Positions 1 through 8,247 of a stretch of DNA of 64,000 nt are shown here, piece by piece. The position numbers and the translations under genes were made by a program. The notes under the pieces are model-generated. The model searched no databases, was not told the origin of the DNA, and saw only the letters and a program-made list of their open reading frames with translations. This DNA is from Kitasatospora aureofaciens (GTDB lineage Bacteria; Actinomycetota; Actinomycetes; Streptomycetales; Streptomycetaceae). The number at the start of each line of letters is the position of its first letter. Within the stretch, counting starts at the first letter, position 1. Location: positions 103,539-167,538 of the forward strand of contig NZ_JAHTKP010000015.1 in the NCBI RefSeq assembly GCF_019192735.1, given 5' to 3'.

Positions 1-1239
1 GTCACCCGCTACGCCCCGCTCCTCGCCGGCGGCTCGCAGCCGTTCTCCTTCGACCTCGCCAACGTCACCGACGCCACCTACACCGGTGTCTACAAGATCT
101 CGGCGAGCCTCACCTTCTACACGACCTCCGACCGCTGGCCGGCCGCCCGCACCGCCGACCAACTCCTCACCACCGGCCCGTTCTCGCTCACCCAGGCCGC
201 CCCCACCGCCAGCCACGACCTCACCTTCCCGCAGAACCTCGAACGCCTCACCGCCGAGGTCTACACCCGCGGCGGCGGCGCCTGCGAGGAGTTCGCCTAC
301 GCCTCCGCACCCGACGCCTTCGTCAGCGCCAACCCGGGCCTCGGCGCCTGCGGCAAGGGCCCGTTCCGCGAACTGCGGCTCACCGTGGACGGCCGGGTCG
401 CCGGCGCCGTCTGGCCGTACCCGGTGATCTACACCGGCGGCTGGGACCCGCTGCTGTGGCGGCCCGTCCCCGGCATCTTCGCCTTCGACCTGCCCGCGTA
501 CCGGCTCGACCTCACGCCGTACGTCGGGCTGCTGCTCGACGGCCGCCCGCACAGCGTCGGCATCACCGTCAACGCCACCGAGGCACAGAGCAACGACGTC
601 TGGACCGGCCAGATCAACCTCTTCGCCGACACCGACCACGGCGCCGCCCGCACCACCGGCCGGCTCACCGAGTACCGCGTCGCCCCCGAGGCCGCCGTCG
701 CCACCGACCTCGCCGACCACGGCGGCGGCAGCGGCGACTGGACCGTCACCGCCGCCCGGCACGACCTCGCCCGCGGCTGGGTGCAGACCTCGCACGGGCG
801 CGTCACCACGGAGGTCCGCGACGACCTCGCCTTCCGCTCCGCCCAGCAACTGCGCGACGGCGGCAACGACGTGACCCTCCACAACGCCACCGACCTCACC
901 CGCTCCACCGCCACCTGGGGCGGCGGCCCGCACCGCACGGCCACCGTCCACGAGGGCGAACCGCTCGACGTCACCTACCGCGTCACCCACGACACGGCCG
1001 GCAACACCGACCAGCAGACGGCCATGGACCTCGGCTACCACCGCGAGGCCACCGGCGCGATCGGCGCCCATGTCACCGAGCGTTCCACCATCGACCACAC
1101 GCTGCACCCGACCGCCCACCGCCACGACGGCGACCGCCCCGTCCGCAGCGGCACCAGCACCGAGGACTACCGCAGCACCGGCCCCGACGGGCCGTACCAC
1201 CGCACGATCAGCACCGTCGACGGCTGGCCTACGCCCTAG
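1..1239 (+). CDS. PNGase A-like glycoamidase, 3' part (5' end outside window)
   Basis: The reading frame is open from base 1 to a TAG stop and gives about 412 residues of the C-terminal part of a protein like peptide-N4-(N-acetyl-beta-glucosaminyl)asparagine amidase A. Such enzymes cleave N-glycans from glycopeptides and are secreted in streptomycetes. Visible family traits are beta-rich segments such as TGVYKISASLTFYTT, the stretch WPYPVIYTGGWDPLLWRPVPG around residues 139-159, and a region ending VGITVNATEAQSNDVW. The signal peptide and N-terminus lie outside the window. The next gene is convergent, with a hairpin between them. The family call rests on recognition of the core segment, without a profile search. 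Confidence 0.72.
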   Translation, partial: VTRYAPLLAGGSQPFSFDLANVTDATYTGVYKISASLTFYTTSDRWPAARTADQLLTTGPFSLTQAAPTASHDLTFPQNLERLTAEVYTRGGGACEEFAYASAPDAFVSANPGLGACGKGPFRELRLTVDGRVAGAVWPYPVIYTGGWDPLLWRPVPGIFAFDLPAYRLDLTPYVGLLLDGRPHSVGITVNATEAQSNDVWTGQINLFADTDHGAARTTGRLTEYRVAPEAAVATDLADHGGGSGDWTVTAARHDLARGWVQTSHGRVTTEVRDDLAFRSAQQLRDGGNDVTLHNATDLTRSTATWGGGPHRTATVHEGEPLDVTYRVTHDTAGNTDQQTAMDLGYHREATGAIGAHVTERSTIDHTLHPTAHRHDGDRPVRSGTSTEDYRSTGPDGPYHRTISTVDGWPTP

Positions 1240-1566
1240 CCGACGCCGTAGCCGCCTCCGTGGCCGCCCCCGGGGCCCAAATTTCCCCGATTATCCCATT
1301 TCGGGCGGTTGGCCCCTGGTGCACAGCGCGTGGGAAGCGCATCATAGGAGTTGGACCTGCGAGGTAGACGAGGAAGTTCGACCGCAGGAGGCAGTGGCGA
1401 CAGATCGAGACGGATCAGGGTCTGCCGCTGGCACTACCTCGGTCGACGATCGAACTACCGCGGCCGGAGGACGTAAAAGTCCGGAGGCCACCTCCGCCTC
1501 GCAGGTTCCGCGCGTGTCCACGGAGCGACCCCTCGGCTCCGTGGACCGCTCTCTTCTCGCCCGTAT
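1240..1566. other. intergenic stretch with one terminator-like hairpin
   Basis: No credible gene was seen in this 327-base gap. An 11-bp perfect stem lies at 1516-1546 (arms GTCCACGGAGC and its complement, 9-base loop), followed on the plus strand by a pyrimidine-rich CTCTCTTCTC. It lies between two convergent genes and probably ends transcripts from both. A weaker inverted repeat around AAAAGTCCGG lies near 1470-1487. The remainder has no recognisable promoter or RNA motif. Confidence 0.5.
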
Positions 1567-2221
1567 CTAGGGCACCGGATACCCCATCTCCCAGGCGTAC
1601 ACAGCGATGCCGACGCGGTTCTGCACACCCAACTTGCGCTGGATGCTCGCGACGTGCGTCTTCACCGTCCCCGCCGAGATGAACAGCTCCGCCGCGATGT
1701 CCGCGTTCGTCCGCCCCGCCGCGACCTGCCCGGCGATCTCCACCTCCCGCTCGGTCAGCGGCACCACCGGCTCCGGCCGGCCCGGACGGCCCGGACGGCC
1801 CGCCCGGCGCGGCTCCGTCACGTGCTTCAGCAGCCGCACCGTGACCGACGGACTGATCCCCGGCCGCCGCCCGCACCGCCTCCGCGAGCAGCGCCGGCCC
1901 CGACCGCTTCAGCAGAAACCCCGACGCGCCGTGCTGCAACGCCGGATACACGTACTCGTCCAGGTCGAACGTGGTGAGCACGACCACCCGCACCGACCCC
2001 GCCAGCCGCCGGGTCACTTCCAACCCGTCCATCCGCGGCATCCGGATGTCCACCAGCGCCACGTCCGGCCGCACCTGCGCCGCCAGCTCCAACGCCGCGA
2101 CCCCGTCCGCCGCCTCCCCCACCACCTCGATGTCCGGCTGCGCATCCAGAATCCGCCGCACCCCCCGCCGGACCGCCTCCTGATCATCCGCAATCAGCGT
2201 CCGGATGACCCGCTCCCCCAC
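1567..2221 (-). pseudogene. NarL/FixJ-type response regulator, frameshifted
   Basis: The N-terminal receiver domain begins with VIRTLIADDQEAVRRGVR from a GTG at 2221 and carries the phospho-acceptor segment ALVDIRMPRMDGLEV and the TTFDLDEYV-FLLK signature. The C-terminal LuxR HTH (LTEREVEIAGQVAAGRTNADIA, then GTVKTHV) is in a different frame and runs to a TAG at 1567. The two frames meet near CCCC at 1858-1861, between AVRAAAG and ISPSVTVRLLKHV. Intact relatives usually have about four more residues there, so an 11-base deletion fits as well as a one-base insertion. The likely partner kinase is 2.6 kb away on the same strand. A sequencing error is possible. Confidence 0.75.
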
Positions 2222-2317
2222 AACCCCGTCCGCCCACGTCACACCGCGCAGTCTCCCACGCCCACCCGGACCGCCCCGCCCGCCCACGGAAGGGCAGCTC
2301 TCCGACGCGTACGCGCT

Positions 2318-2353
2318 GCAGCACCCCGGCTGTTCGCATAGCCGGGGTGCTGC
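2318..2353. terminator. 14-bp hairpin upstream of the regulator pseudogene
   Basis: Perfect inverted repeat GCAGCACCCCGGCT with its complement around the 8-base loop GTTCGCAT, about 100 bases upstream of the regulator remnant. It has no T-run. It may be the terminator of the gene whose remnant lies at 2472-2669, read on the minus strand. Confidence 0.45.
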
Positions 2354-2471
2354 GGCGGTCTCGGGCCGCATCCGGGAGCGGGGTGCCGGGGCCCGTGGCG
2401 CGGTTGCCGTGTCTGATCCGCGGGCCCGGGCGGTCAATCGTGCTGTGTGTCGCGGTTGCCCAGGACGGCTA

Positions 2472-2669
2472 TCAGTGCCGCGCGCCGGGGAGTTGTTGGG
2501 GCAGCGCGGCGAGGGCGAGCAGGGCGATGGCGGTGGCGGTCGTGGCCAGGGCAGTGCCGAGGCGAAGGTGTCGCAGGGGGCCGCCGGCGGTGCGTTCGGG
2601 TTCGCCGAACGGGTTGCGGAGGGAGACGGCGACAGTGGTGGCGGCGACCATCTCGATGATCAACGGCAT
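2472..2669 (-). pseudogene. N-terminal remnant of an ABC-2-type permease
   Basis: A 65-residue frame starting MPLIIEM contains VAVSLRNPFGEPERTAGGPLR followed by a hydrophobic stretch ATTATAIALLALAALP, then stops after QQLPGARH. SLRxPFxExERTA followed by a membrane span is typical, from memory, of the N-terminal region of streptomycete ABC permeases that normally have over 200 residues. The rest of the protein is absent, so I read this as a truncated relic. It lies between a broken response regulator and a decarboxylase, in a stretch with several broken genes. It could instead be a small unrelated membrane peptide; codon bias over 65 residues is not decisive. Confidence 0.4.
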
Positions 2670-2766
2670 CCTGCACCGGAGCAGGCCACTTGGGTGGAAT
2701 TGGACCGGGACGCAGCGGGTCCCGGTGGCTATCCTCGCCTCCACAGTCGATCTACGGAGACCGCCC

Positions 2767-4155
2767 ATGCACCCCGAACTCGCCGCCGACCTGCACCAGT
2801 TGCCCGCCCTGTTGGAGGAGACCCGGCAGCACGCCGTCACCTTCCTGGACGGCCTCGACGAGCGGCCCGTCATCCCTCAAGCGGACCCGCTGGCGCCGAC
2901 GGCGCTCGGCGAGAACGGCGGCGGGTTGCGGGCGGCCCTGGCGGAGTTCGCCGAGCGCTGGCAGCCGAGGCTCTCGGCCGGCGCCGGGCCGCGCTACTTC
3001 GGGTTCGTCACCGGCGGCGCGACCCCGGCGGCGCTGGCCGGCGACTGGCTGACCGCCGCCGCCGACCAGAACTCCAACTCCTCCCTGGACCCGGCCGGTC
3101 AGCAGCTGGAGCGGGAGACGATCGGCTGGCTGCGCGACCTGTTCGGGCTCTCGGCCGCGCACAGCGGCACCTTCGTGAGCGGCGCGACCATGTCCAACAC
3201 GGTCGGGCTGGCGATCGCCCGGGAGTGGCTGGGCGAGCGGCTCGGCGTCGACGTGGCCGAGGACGGGGTCGGCGCGCTGGGGCGGGTCCGGGTGCTGTCG
3301 GGGAGCGCGCACTCCAGTGTGGCCAAGGCGCTGTCGGTCCTGGGGCTGGGGCGCGCGGCGCTGACCGCGGTGCCCGCGCTGCCGGGCCGGGAGGCGGTGG
3401 ACGTGGCCGCGCTGGAGCGGTCGCTGGCCGAAGCGGACGGTCCGTGCGTGGTCGTGGCCAACGCGGGCACGGTGAACACGGTCGACTTCGACGATCTGCG
3501 GGCGCTCGCCGACCTGCGCGACCGGTACGGATTCTGGCTGCACGTGGACGCGGCGTTCGGTGCCTTCGCGGCGCTGACGCCGGCGCACGCGGAGCTGGTC
3601 GCCGGGCTGGACCTGGCCGACTCGGTCTGCGTGGACCTGCACAAGTGGCTCAACGTGCCGTACGACAGCGCGGTGCAGTTCACCCGCCGCCCCGACCTGC
3701 AGGCCCGGGTCTTCCGGAACGCGGCCGCCTACCTCGGCCCCCTCGGCGAGCACCCCGACCTGGTGCACCTCACGCCGGAGAACTCGCACCGGCTGCGCGC
3801 GCTCGCCGCCTGGTTCACGCTGCGCGCGTACGGGCGGGCCGGCCACCAGGAGATCGTCGAGCGCTGCGTGGCGGGCGCCCGGGCGCTGGGGGAAGCGGTG
3901 ACGGGGATCGAGGGCCTGCGGCTGCTCGCGCCGGTACGGCTGAACGTCGTCTGCTTCACGCTGGCCACGGACCCCACCGCCGAGCGGCTCGCCGCGCTCG
4001 CCGCGGAGCTGGCCGGGGAGGCGTTCGTCACGCCGACCCGGTACGCGGGCGTACCTGCGCTGCGGGCGGCGTTCAGCAACTGGCGGACCACCGAGGCGGA
4101 CGTCCGGCGAACTGCGGCGGCACTGGCGCAGGCCGTGGAGAAGCTGGGAGCGTGA
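2767..4155 (+). CDS. group II PLP-dependent (aromatic) amino acid decarboxylase
   Basis: 462 residues, the usual length for the aromatic-L-amino-acid, glutamate and tyrosine decarboxylase superfamily (fold type I). The PLP lysine is K293 in VDLHKWLNVPYDSA; the cofactor aspartate is D261 in LHVDAAFGAF; H182 in SGSAHSSVAK is placed to stack on the ring. The ATG at 2767 follows TACGGAGACCGCCC, which holds a usable ribosome binding site, and matches the usual MHPEL-type start. It decarboxylates an L-amino acid to an amine; the substrate cannot be told from sequence. It is intact although its neighbours on both sides are broken, and it stands alone. A phosphatase fragment begins directly after its stop. 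Confidence 0.85.
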   Translation: MHPELAADLHQLPALLEETRQHAVTFLDGLDERPVIPQADPLAPTALGENGGGLRAALAEFAERWQPRLSAGAGPRYFGFVTGGATPAALAGDWLTAAADQNSNSSLDPAGQQLERETIGWLRDLFGLSAAHSGTFVSGATMSNTVGLAIAREWLGERLGVDVAEDGVGALGRVRVLSGSAHSSVAKALSVLGLGRAALTAVPALPGREAVDVAALERSLAEADGPCVVVANAGTVNTVDFDDLRALADLRDRYGFWLHVDAAFGAFAALTPAHAELVAGLDLADSVCVDLHKWLNVPYDSAVQFTRRPDLQARVFRNAAAYLGPLGEHPDLVHLTPENSHRLRALAAWFTLRAYGRAGHQEIVERCVAGARALGEAVTGIEGLRLLAPVRLNVVCFTLATDPTAERLAALAAELAGEAFVTPTRYAGVPALRAAFSNWRTTEADVRRTAAALAQAVEKLGA

Positions 4156-4801
4156 CAGGCCTACGGCGCGCCTGGGGGAACGGGACTCGCCGCCTCGCGC
4201 GCCGCCTGGATCGTGGTCTGCATGCACCAGGTCGTCATCTCCACCGCCGACAAGTTCAACGGCGCCGACCTCGGCATCCGCGAGACCTGGGTGCCGCTGT
4301 TCGACAAGTACGGCGTCGACCTGGTGGTCTGCGGCCACGAGCACCACTACGAGCGCTCGCACCCGATCCGCGGCCAGCAGCCGACCGACACCCGCATCCC
4401 CATCCCGGTCGCCACCGACACCGACACCATCGACACCACGCAAGGCACCGTCCACATGGTCATCGGCGGCGGCGGTACCTCCGCCCCCTCCAACCACCTC
4501 TTCTTCAGCCCCGCCAAGGCCCGCGTCATCGCCGGCGTCGGCGCCGTCGACCCGGCCACCGGCAAGCGCCCCCCGCTCTACGTGATCGAGGACGCCCCCT
4601 GGTCCGCCTTCCGCGACGCCGACAACCCGTACGGCTTCGCCGCCTTCGAGGTCGACCCGGGCGAACGCGGCGGCAACAGGCAACACCACCATCGACGTCA
4701 CCTACTACTCCGTCAGCGGGCCCTACGGCGACCTCGTCCGCGTCGACCGCTTCACCCTCACCCGCCCCCGCGGCACCAGGGGCGGCGGCCGCGAGCTCTG
4801 A
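4156..4801 (+). pseudogene. purple acid phosphatase-like fragment, 5'-truncated and frameshifted
   Basis: From about LAASRAAWIVVCMHQVVIS the frame reads the C-terminal part of a metallophosphoesterase: VVCMHQ, then VDLVVCGHEHHYERSHP, the GHxH metal-binding motif of purple acid phosphatases. No start codon, signal peptide or N-terminal metal ligands are present; the sequence begins immediately after the decarboxylase stop. At 4672-4685 the heptamer GGCAACA occurs twice in tandem. Removing one copy restores the frame to GGNTTIDVTYYSVSGPYGDLVRVDRFTLT and a TGA at 4801. The gene is therefore broken twice: a 5' deletion and a +7 slippage. It marks a deletion or insertion boundary at about 4156. 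Confidence 0.8.
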
Positions 4802-4834
4802 CGCATCGCACGCGCGGAACGCGGCCACCGGGCC

Positions 4835-6025
4835 CTACCGCCCCGGCAGGGTGCACACGGTGCGCCAGCCCGACGGGGGGTGGGGGCCGGCCCTCAGGGT
4901 CCCGCCGTGGGCGGCAGCCCGGGCCGTCAGGCCGGCCAGGCCGGTGCCGCCCGAGCCGGGGCGGCGCAGCAGGAGCCTGCGGGCTCGGCGGTGGGAGCCG
5001 CCGTCGTTCGTGACGGAGATCTCAACGTCCGCTCCCGGCGCCGCAGTTACCCGGACGGTTACCTCGCACGCGCCCGGAGCGTGCCGACGGACGTTCGTCA
5101 GCGCCTCCAGCACGACGACGTACGCGGTGGCCTCCGCCTCGGGCGGGAGCAGGGCGCCCGGGTCGGACGGCAGGTCGACGGTGGCGCGGGTGGCGCCCGA
5201 CGCGTCGAAGCGGGCGACCAGGCCAGGCAGGTCGGCCAGCCCGTAGCGGCGCGCCTCCCGGAGGGCCTCGTCGGACTGCGGGTCGCGCAGCGCGCCGACC
5301 ATCTCGTCCATCGAGTCCAGTGCCCGCAGGCCCGCTTCCTCCAGCCGCCGCAGCAGGGCGGCGCTCTCCTCCCGGTCCTGCGGCCCCAGTTGGCCCGCCT
5401 GGGCCTCCAGCACGATGCCGGTGATCTCGTGGGCGACGAAGTCGTGCAGTCCGCGGGCGACCTCGAGCCGCTGCTCGCGGCGGGCGCGGGCGACCGCGCG
5501 TTCCCGTCGCGCGTCCAGCACCCGCAGGTAGAGGGCGGCCCCGGCGACGCCGAGGGTGGGGAGCAGGGACAGGACGGCGGCGATCAGCGAGCCCGCCCAA
5601 CCGCCGTGCGGCATCCGCAGGGTGAAGCGCAGCGGCACCGCGAGCGACGCGAGCCCGACCACCGCACCGACCGGCCCGACCCACCGTCCGGGCACCCGCC
5701 GGACGACCCGGAACAGCACCCCGAGCAGCGCGAGCCACTCGAAGGGCAGCCAGAACGCGGGCAGCCGGTACGGCCCGGAGTAGCAGACGTCGAGCAGCAG
5801 CGACACGACCCCCGCCGCCCCGGCACCGGCCGCGAGCGCGACACGCCCTACGGGCCACGGCAGCAACGCGACCACCGCCACCAGCGCAGCCACCGCAGCG
5901 ACGAGCAGCGCCGCACCGCGCTCACTCGGGTGCGCCAGCACCACGGGCGCCGGCAGGACGAGCGCGGCCAGCGAGGCGAGCGGCCGACGGAACCGGCCGA
6001 CGCCGGACGGAAGATCAGTACGCAC
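4835..6025 (-). CDS. NarL-type sensor histidine kinase lacking an intact adjacent regulator
   Basis: 396 residues. The N-terminal half has about six hydrophobic segments (for example ALLVAAVAALVAVVALLPWPVG). Then follow a HisKA_3 dimerisation helix with the phospho-acceptor in VARGLHDFVAHEITGIV, an N-box region VVLEALTNVRRHAPG, and a C-terminal G-box GGTGLAGLTARAAAHGG of the HATPase domain. This is the architecture of DesK/NarX-type kinases that pair with LuxR-family regulators. No intact regulator follows. The only candidate on this strand is the frameshifted regulator 2.6 kb downstream, separated by plus-strand genes. It may have lost its partner or may signal to a regulator elsewhere. GTG start. 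Confidence 0.85.
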   Translation of the reverse strand: MRTDLPSGVGRFRRPLASLAALVLPAPVVLAHPSERGAALLVAAVAALVAVVALLPWPVGRVALAAGAGAAGVVSLLLDVCYSGPYRLPAFWLPFEWLALLGVLFRVVRRVPGRWVGPVGAVVGLASLAVPLRFTLRMPHGGWAGSLIAAVLSLLPTLGVAGAALYLRVLDARRERAVARARREQRLEVARGLHDFVAHEITGIVLEAQAGQLGPQDREESAALLRRLEEAGLRALDSMDEMVGALRDPQSDEALREARRYGLADLPGLVARFDASGATRATVDLPSDPGALLPPEAEATAYVVVLEALTNVRRHAPGACEVTVRVTAAPGADVEISVTNDGGSHRRARRLLLRRPGSGGTGLAGLTARAAAHGGTLRAGPHPPSGWRTVCTLPGR

Positions 6026-6134
6026 TCACCCGAGCCTACGGGCAGCTCTCCCAGAGGAGGCGCCATCCTGTCGCTGCGCCGGCGCCGCACCTCCTGCTGC
6101 GGAGGGAGCGGCCCCGAGACGGAGCGGGATCGGA

Positions 6135-7130
6135 TCAGGTCGTGCGGCGTCGGATCCAGAAGAAGCAGAAGCCCGAGAGTGCCGCGGCCATGGCGGTGTA
6201 GAGCGCCGCCTCGATCAGCTGGAAGGGCCAGTAGCGCGTGTTCGGCTGGTAGGTGGCGGTCACGTGGAGGTCCTGCTCAGCCAGGCAGTCGACCGTCCGG
6301 TCGAACTGGCCGGGCGCCAGGCAATTGTTGAGCTTCTCCGTGTTGGGCGGCTGTCCGGCCGGGTCGACCGCGTGGCCGGCGGAGACGACCCAGGCGTCAG
6401 GAAGCGAGATGCCGCCAATCATGAGTGAGGAGCCGCTCAGGACGATGCCGTCGGCGTGGCTCAGCGTCGTCGTGTCGAGCCGGATGTCCGCAGTGCGGGG
6501 TGGGAGGTAGTTCGACCGGAGGGCCGTCGGCACGACGAACTGCACGGCCGCGAACACGGCCAGCGTCAGGCCCGTCGCAGCGATCGGGCGGCGCAGGAGC
6601 AGACCGGTGGCTGCTCCCAGGGTGAAGGCGAAGGCGGCGTACGAGAACGGCACGATGCCGCGCGCCCCGAAGACCAGCGACGAGAACCGGGCGGCCTTGA
6701 CCGTGTCGTGCTGGTGCACTCCCCAGGCCATCAGCAGGTCGAGCAGTCCCGTGCCGATCACCGCGGTCAGGCCGACGACCAGCAGCTTCACCGTCAGCCA
6801 CCGGGTTCGAGTCACGCTCTGCTGCCAGGCCAGCCGGTGCGTTCCGGAGGCCAGCTCCCCGCCGATCAACGGCGCCCCCCAGAAGGCGCCCAGCAGGCCG
6901 GGCACCGCCATCAGGGCCAGGTCCGTGAGCATGACGACGGTGGAGTACTTGTCCTCGAAGCCAGAGACGAGGCCGGGCGCGCAGCCCTTGGCGATGCACG
7001 CCGCCAGGCTGCCGTCGTAGTCGGCGTGGATGTTCAGGCCGAGTACCAGGAGGTAGATCGCGGCGGCGGCGAGAGCGAGTGCGCCGACGATCGCCTGGGT
7101 ACGGAACTGACGCCAGGTCATCCAGATCAC
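6135..7130 (-). CDS. ABC-2-type transporter permease
   Basis: 331 residues with about six membrane spans: one near residue 15-30 (IVGALALAAAAIYLLVLGL), a long external loop rich in Asp and Cys (residues 33-60, ACIAKGCAPG), then MAVPGLLGAFWGAPLIGGELASGTHRLAWQQSVTRTRW. The GGELxxGTHRLAWxQSVTRxRW segment is characteristic of streptomycete ABC-2 permeases paired with a single ATPase. Its GTG start overlaps the ATPase stop by four bases, so the two are translationally coupled and should form one exporter. The substrate is unknown. The two external cysteines could form a disulfide. The downstream histidine kinase begins 110 bases later on the same strand. Confidence 0.85.
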   Translation of the reverse strand: MIWMTWRQFRTQAIVGALALAAAAIYLLVLGLNIHADYDGSLAACIAKGCAPGLVSGFEDKYSTVVMLTDLALMAVPGLLGAFWGAPLIGGELASGTHRLAWQQSVTRTRWLTVKLLVVGLTAVIGTGLLDLLMAWGVHQHDTVKAARFSSLVFGARGIVPFSYAAFAFTLGAATGLLLRRPIAATGLTLAVFAAVQFVVPTALRSNYLPPRTADIRLDTTTLSHADGIVLSGSSLMIGGISLPDAWVVSAGHAVDPAGQPPNTEKLNNCLAPGQFDRTVDCLAEQDLHVTATYQPNTRYWPFQLIEAALYTAMAAALSGFCFFWIRRRTT

Positions 7131-8047
7131 TGCGGACCCTCCAGGTCGTGCGAGTCGTGCGCGTCGTGCGCGTCGTAGGAGTCGTGCGAGCGCGTGTCAC
7201 GGACCAGGTACGCGAGGACCAGGTCTTCGAGGTCGAGGCGCTCGACGCGCCAGTCCCCCTTGGGCAACGGCGCGGCGGTCCTGACGATGAACGCGCTCCG
7301 GTGGTCGATGTGGTTCTCCTGGACGACCGCCATGCCCGCGGGGAGCGCGGAGGCCGCACGGCGCGGACCGACGATCCGGTAATGCTCGGCGATCAACTCC
7401 TCGCACGGCCCGGCCAACCGCACCCGGGACCCGGAGATCAGGAGCAGGTAGTCGCAGACCCGTTCGAGATCGGTGATCACGTGTGAGGACAGGACGATGG
7501 TCCTCCCTTCCCGCTCTCCCGCGAACTCCGTCAGGCTGTGCAGGAACGAGCGCCGGGCCAGCGGATCGAGGGCGGCCACCGGCTCGTCGAGCAGCAGCAG
7601 TTCGGGCTGCTTCGCGGCGGCAAGGGTCAGCGCCAGTTGCGCACGCTGGCCGCCGGAGAGCCTGCCGGCCTTCTGCCGCGGGTCGAGGCCGAGCTGTTCG
7701 ATCCGGCGGTACGCGGCCTCATGGTCCCAGGCGGGGTTCGTCCGAGCGCCGAAGCGCAGGTGGTCGGCGACCGACAAGCCGGCGTACACCGGGGTGTCCT
7801 GGGCGACGAATCCGACCCTGGCCAGCTGACCGGGGCCGTCGCCGGGCCGGTGGCCGAGGACGCGGATTGTTCCGGCGGTGGGGTGCAGCTGGCCGCAGGC
7901 CAGGTTCAGCAGCGTGGATTTGCCGGCTCCGTTGGGGCCGACCAGCCCCACCACACGTCCTGCCGGGATCGACAGCGTGCACTCCGTCAGGGCCCATCGG
8001 CCCCGATACCGCTTGCCCAACCCGTGGGCCTCGATGACGGCGGTCAT
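7127..8047 (-). CDS. ABC transporter ATP-binding protein
   Basis: 306 residues from the ATG at 8047, preceded by AAGGAGGATC, an excellent ribosome binding site that excludes longer frames. The Walker A is GPNGAGKST (about residues 36-44), the Q-loop is FVAQDTPV, the signature is LSGGQRAQ, and the Walker B is LLLLDEPVAALDP, followed by the H-loop in VLSSHVITDLERV. A C-terminal accessory domain ends in an unusual tail, SHDSYDAHDAHDSHD, encoded by 9-base repeats near 7146-7195. It pairs with the downstream permease and is divergent from the two-component genes beginning at 8248, which may control it. Confidence 0.92.
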   Translation of the reverse strand: MTAVIEAHGLGKRYRGRWALTECTLSIPAGRVVGLVGPNGAGKSTLLNLACGQLHPTAGTIRVLGHRPGDGPGQLARVGFVAQDTPVYAGLSVADHLRFGARTNPAWDHEAAYRRIEQLGLDPRQKAGRLSGGQRAQLALTLAAAKQPELLLLDEPVAALDPLARRSFLHSLTEFAGEREGRTIVLSSHVITDLERVCDYLLLISGSRVRLAGPCEELIAEHYRIVGPRRAASALPAGMAVVQENHIDHRSAFIVRTAAPLPKGDWRVERLDLEDLVLAYLVRDTRSHDSYDAHDAHDSHDLEGPQ

Positions 8048-8247
8048 GATCCTCCTTGTTCCTGAGTAACCGTGAGCAGCCCTGGCGCGGTGCGCCGCGG
8101 CGGCGGTTTCCACAGTGCCGTTGGAGGGCACGAGCGGCGTCGGGCCCCAGGGCAGACCTTGGTGTGGCCGGTTGGCCTCAGGTACACCTCGCCGCATCAG
8201 CCCCCGGTCCGACGCGGGACATCGCACCGGGCGGCTACATTGCGATC

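Noticed and set aside
2205..5246. 1013-residue plus-strand frame
   Set aside because: It runs out of phase through the decarboxylase, whose PLP motifs are in another frame.
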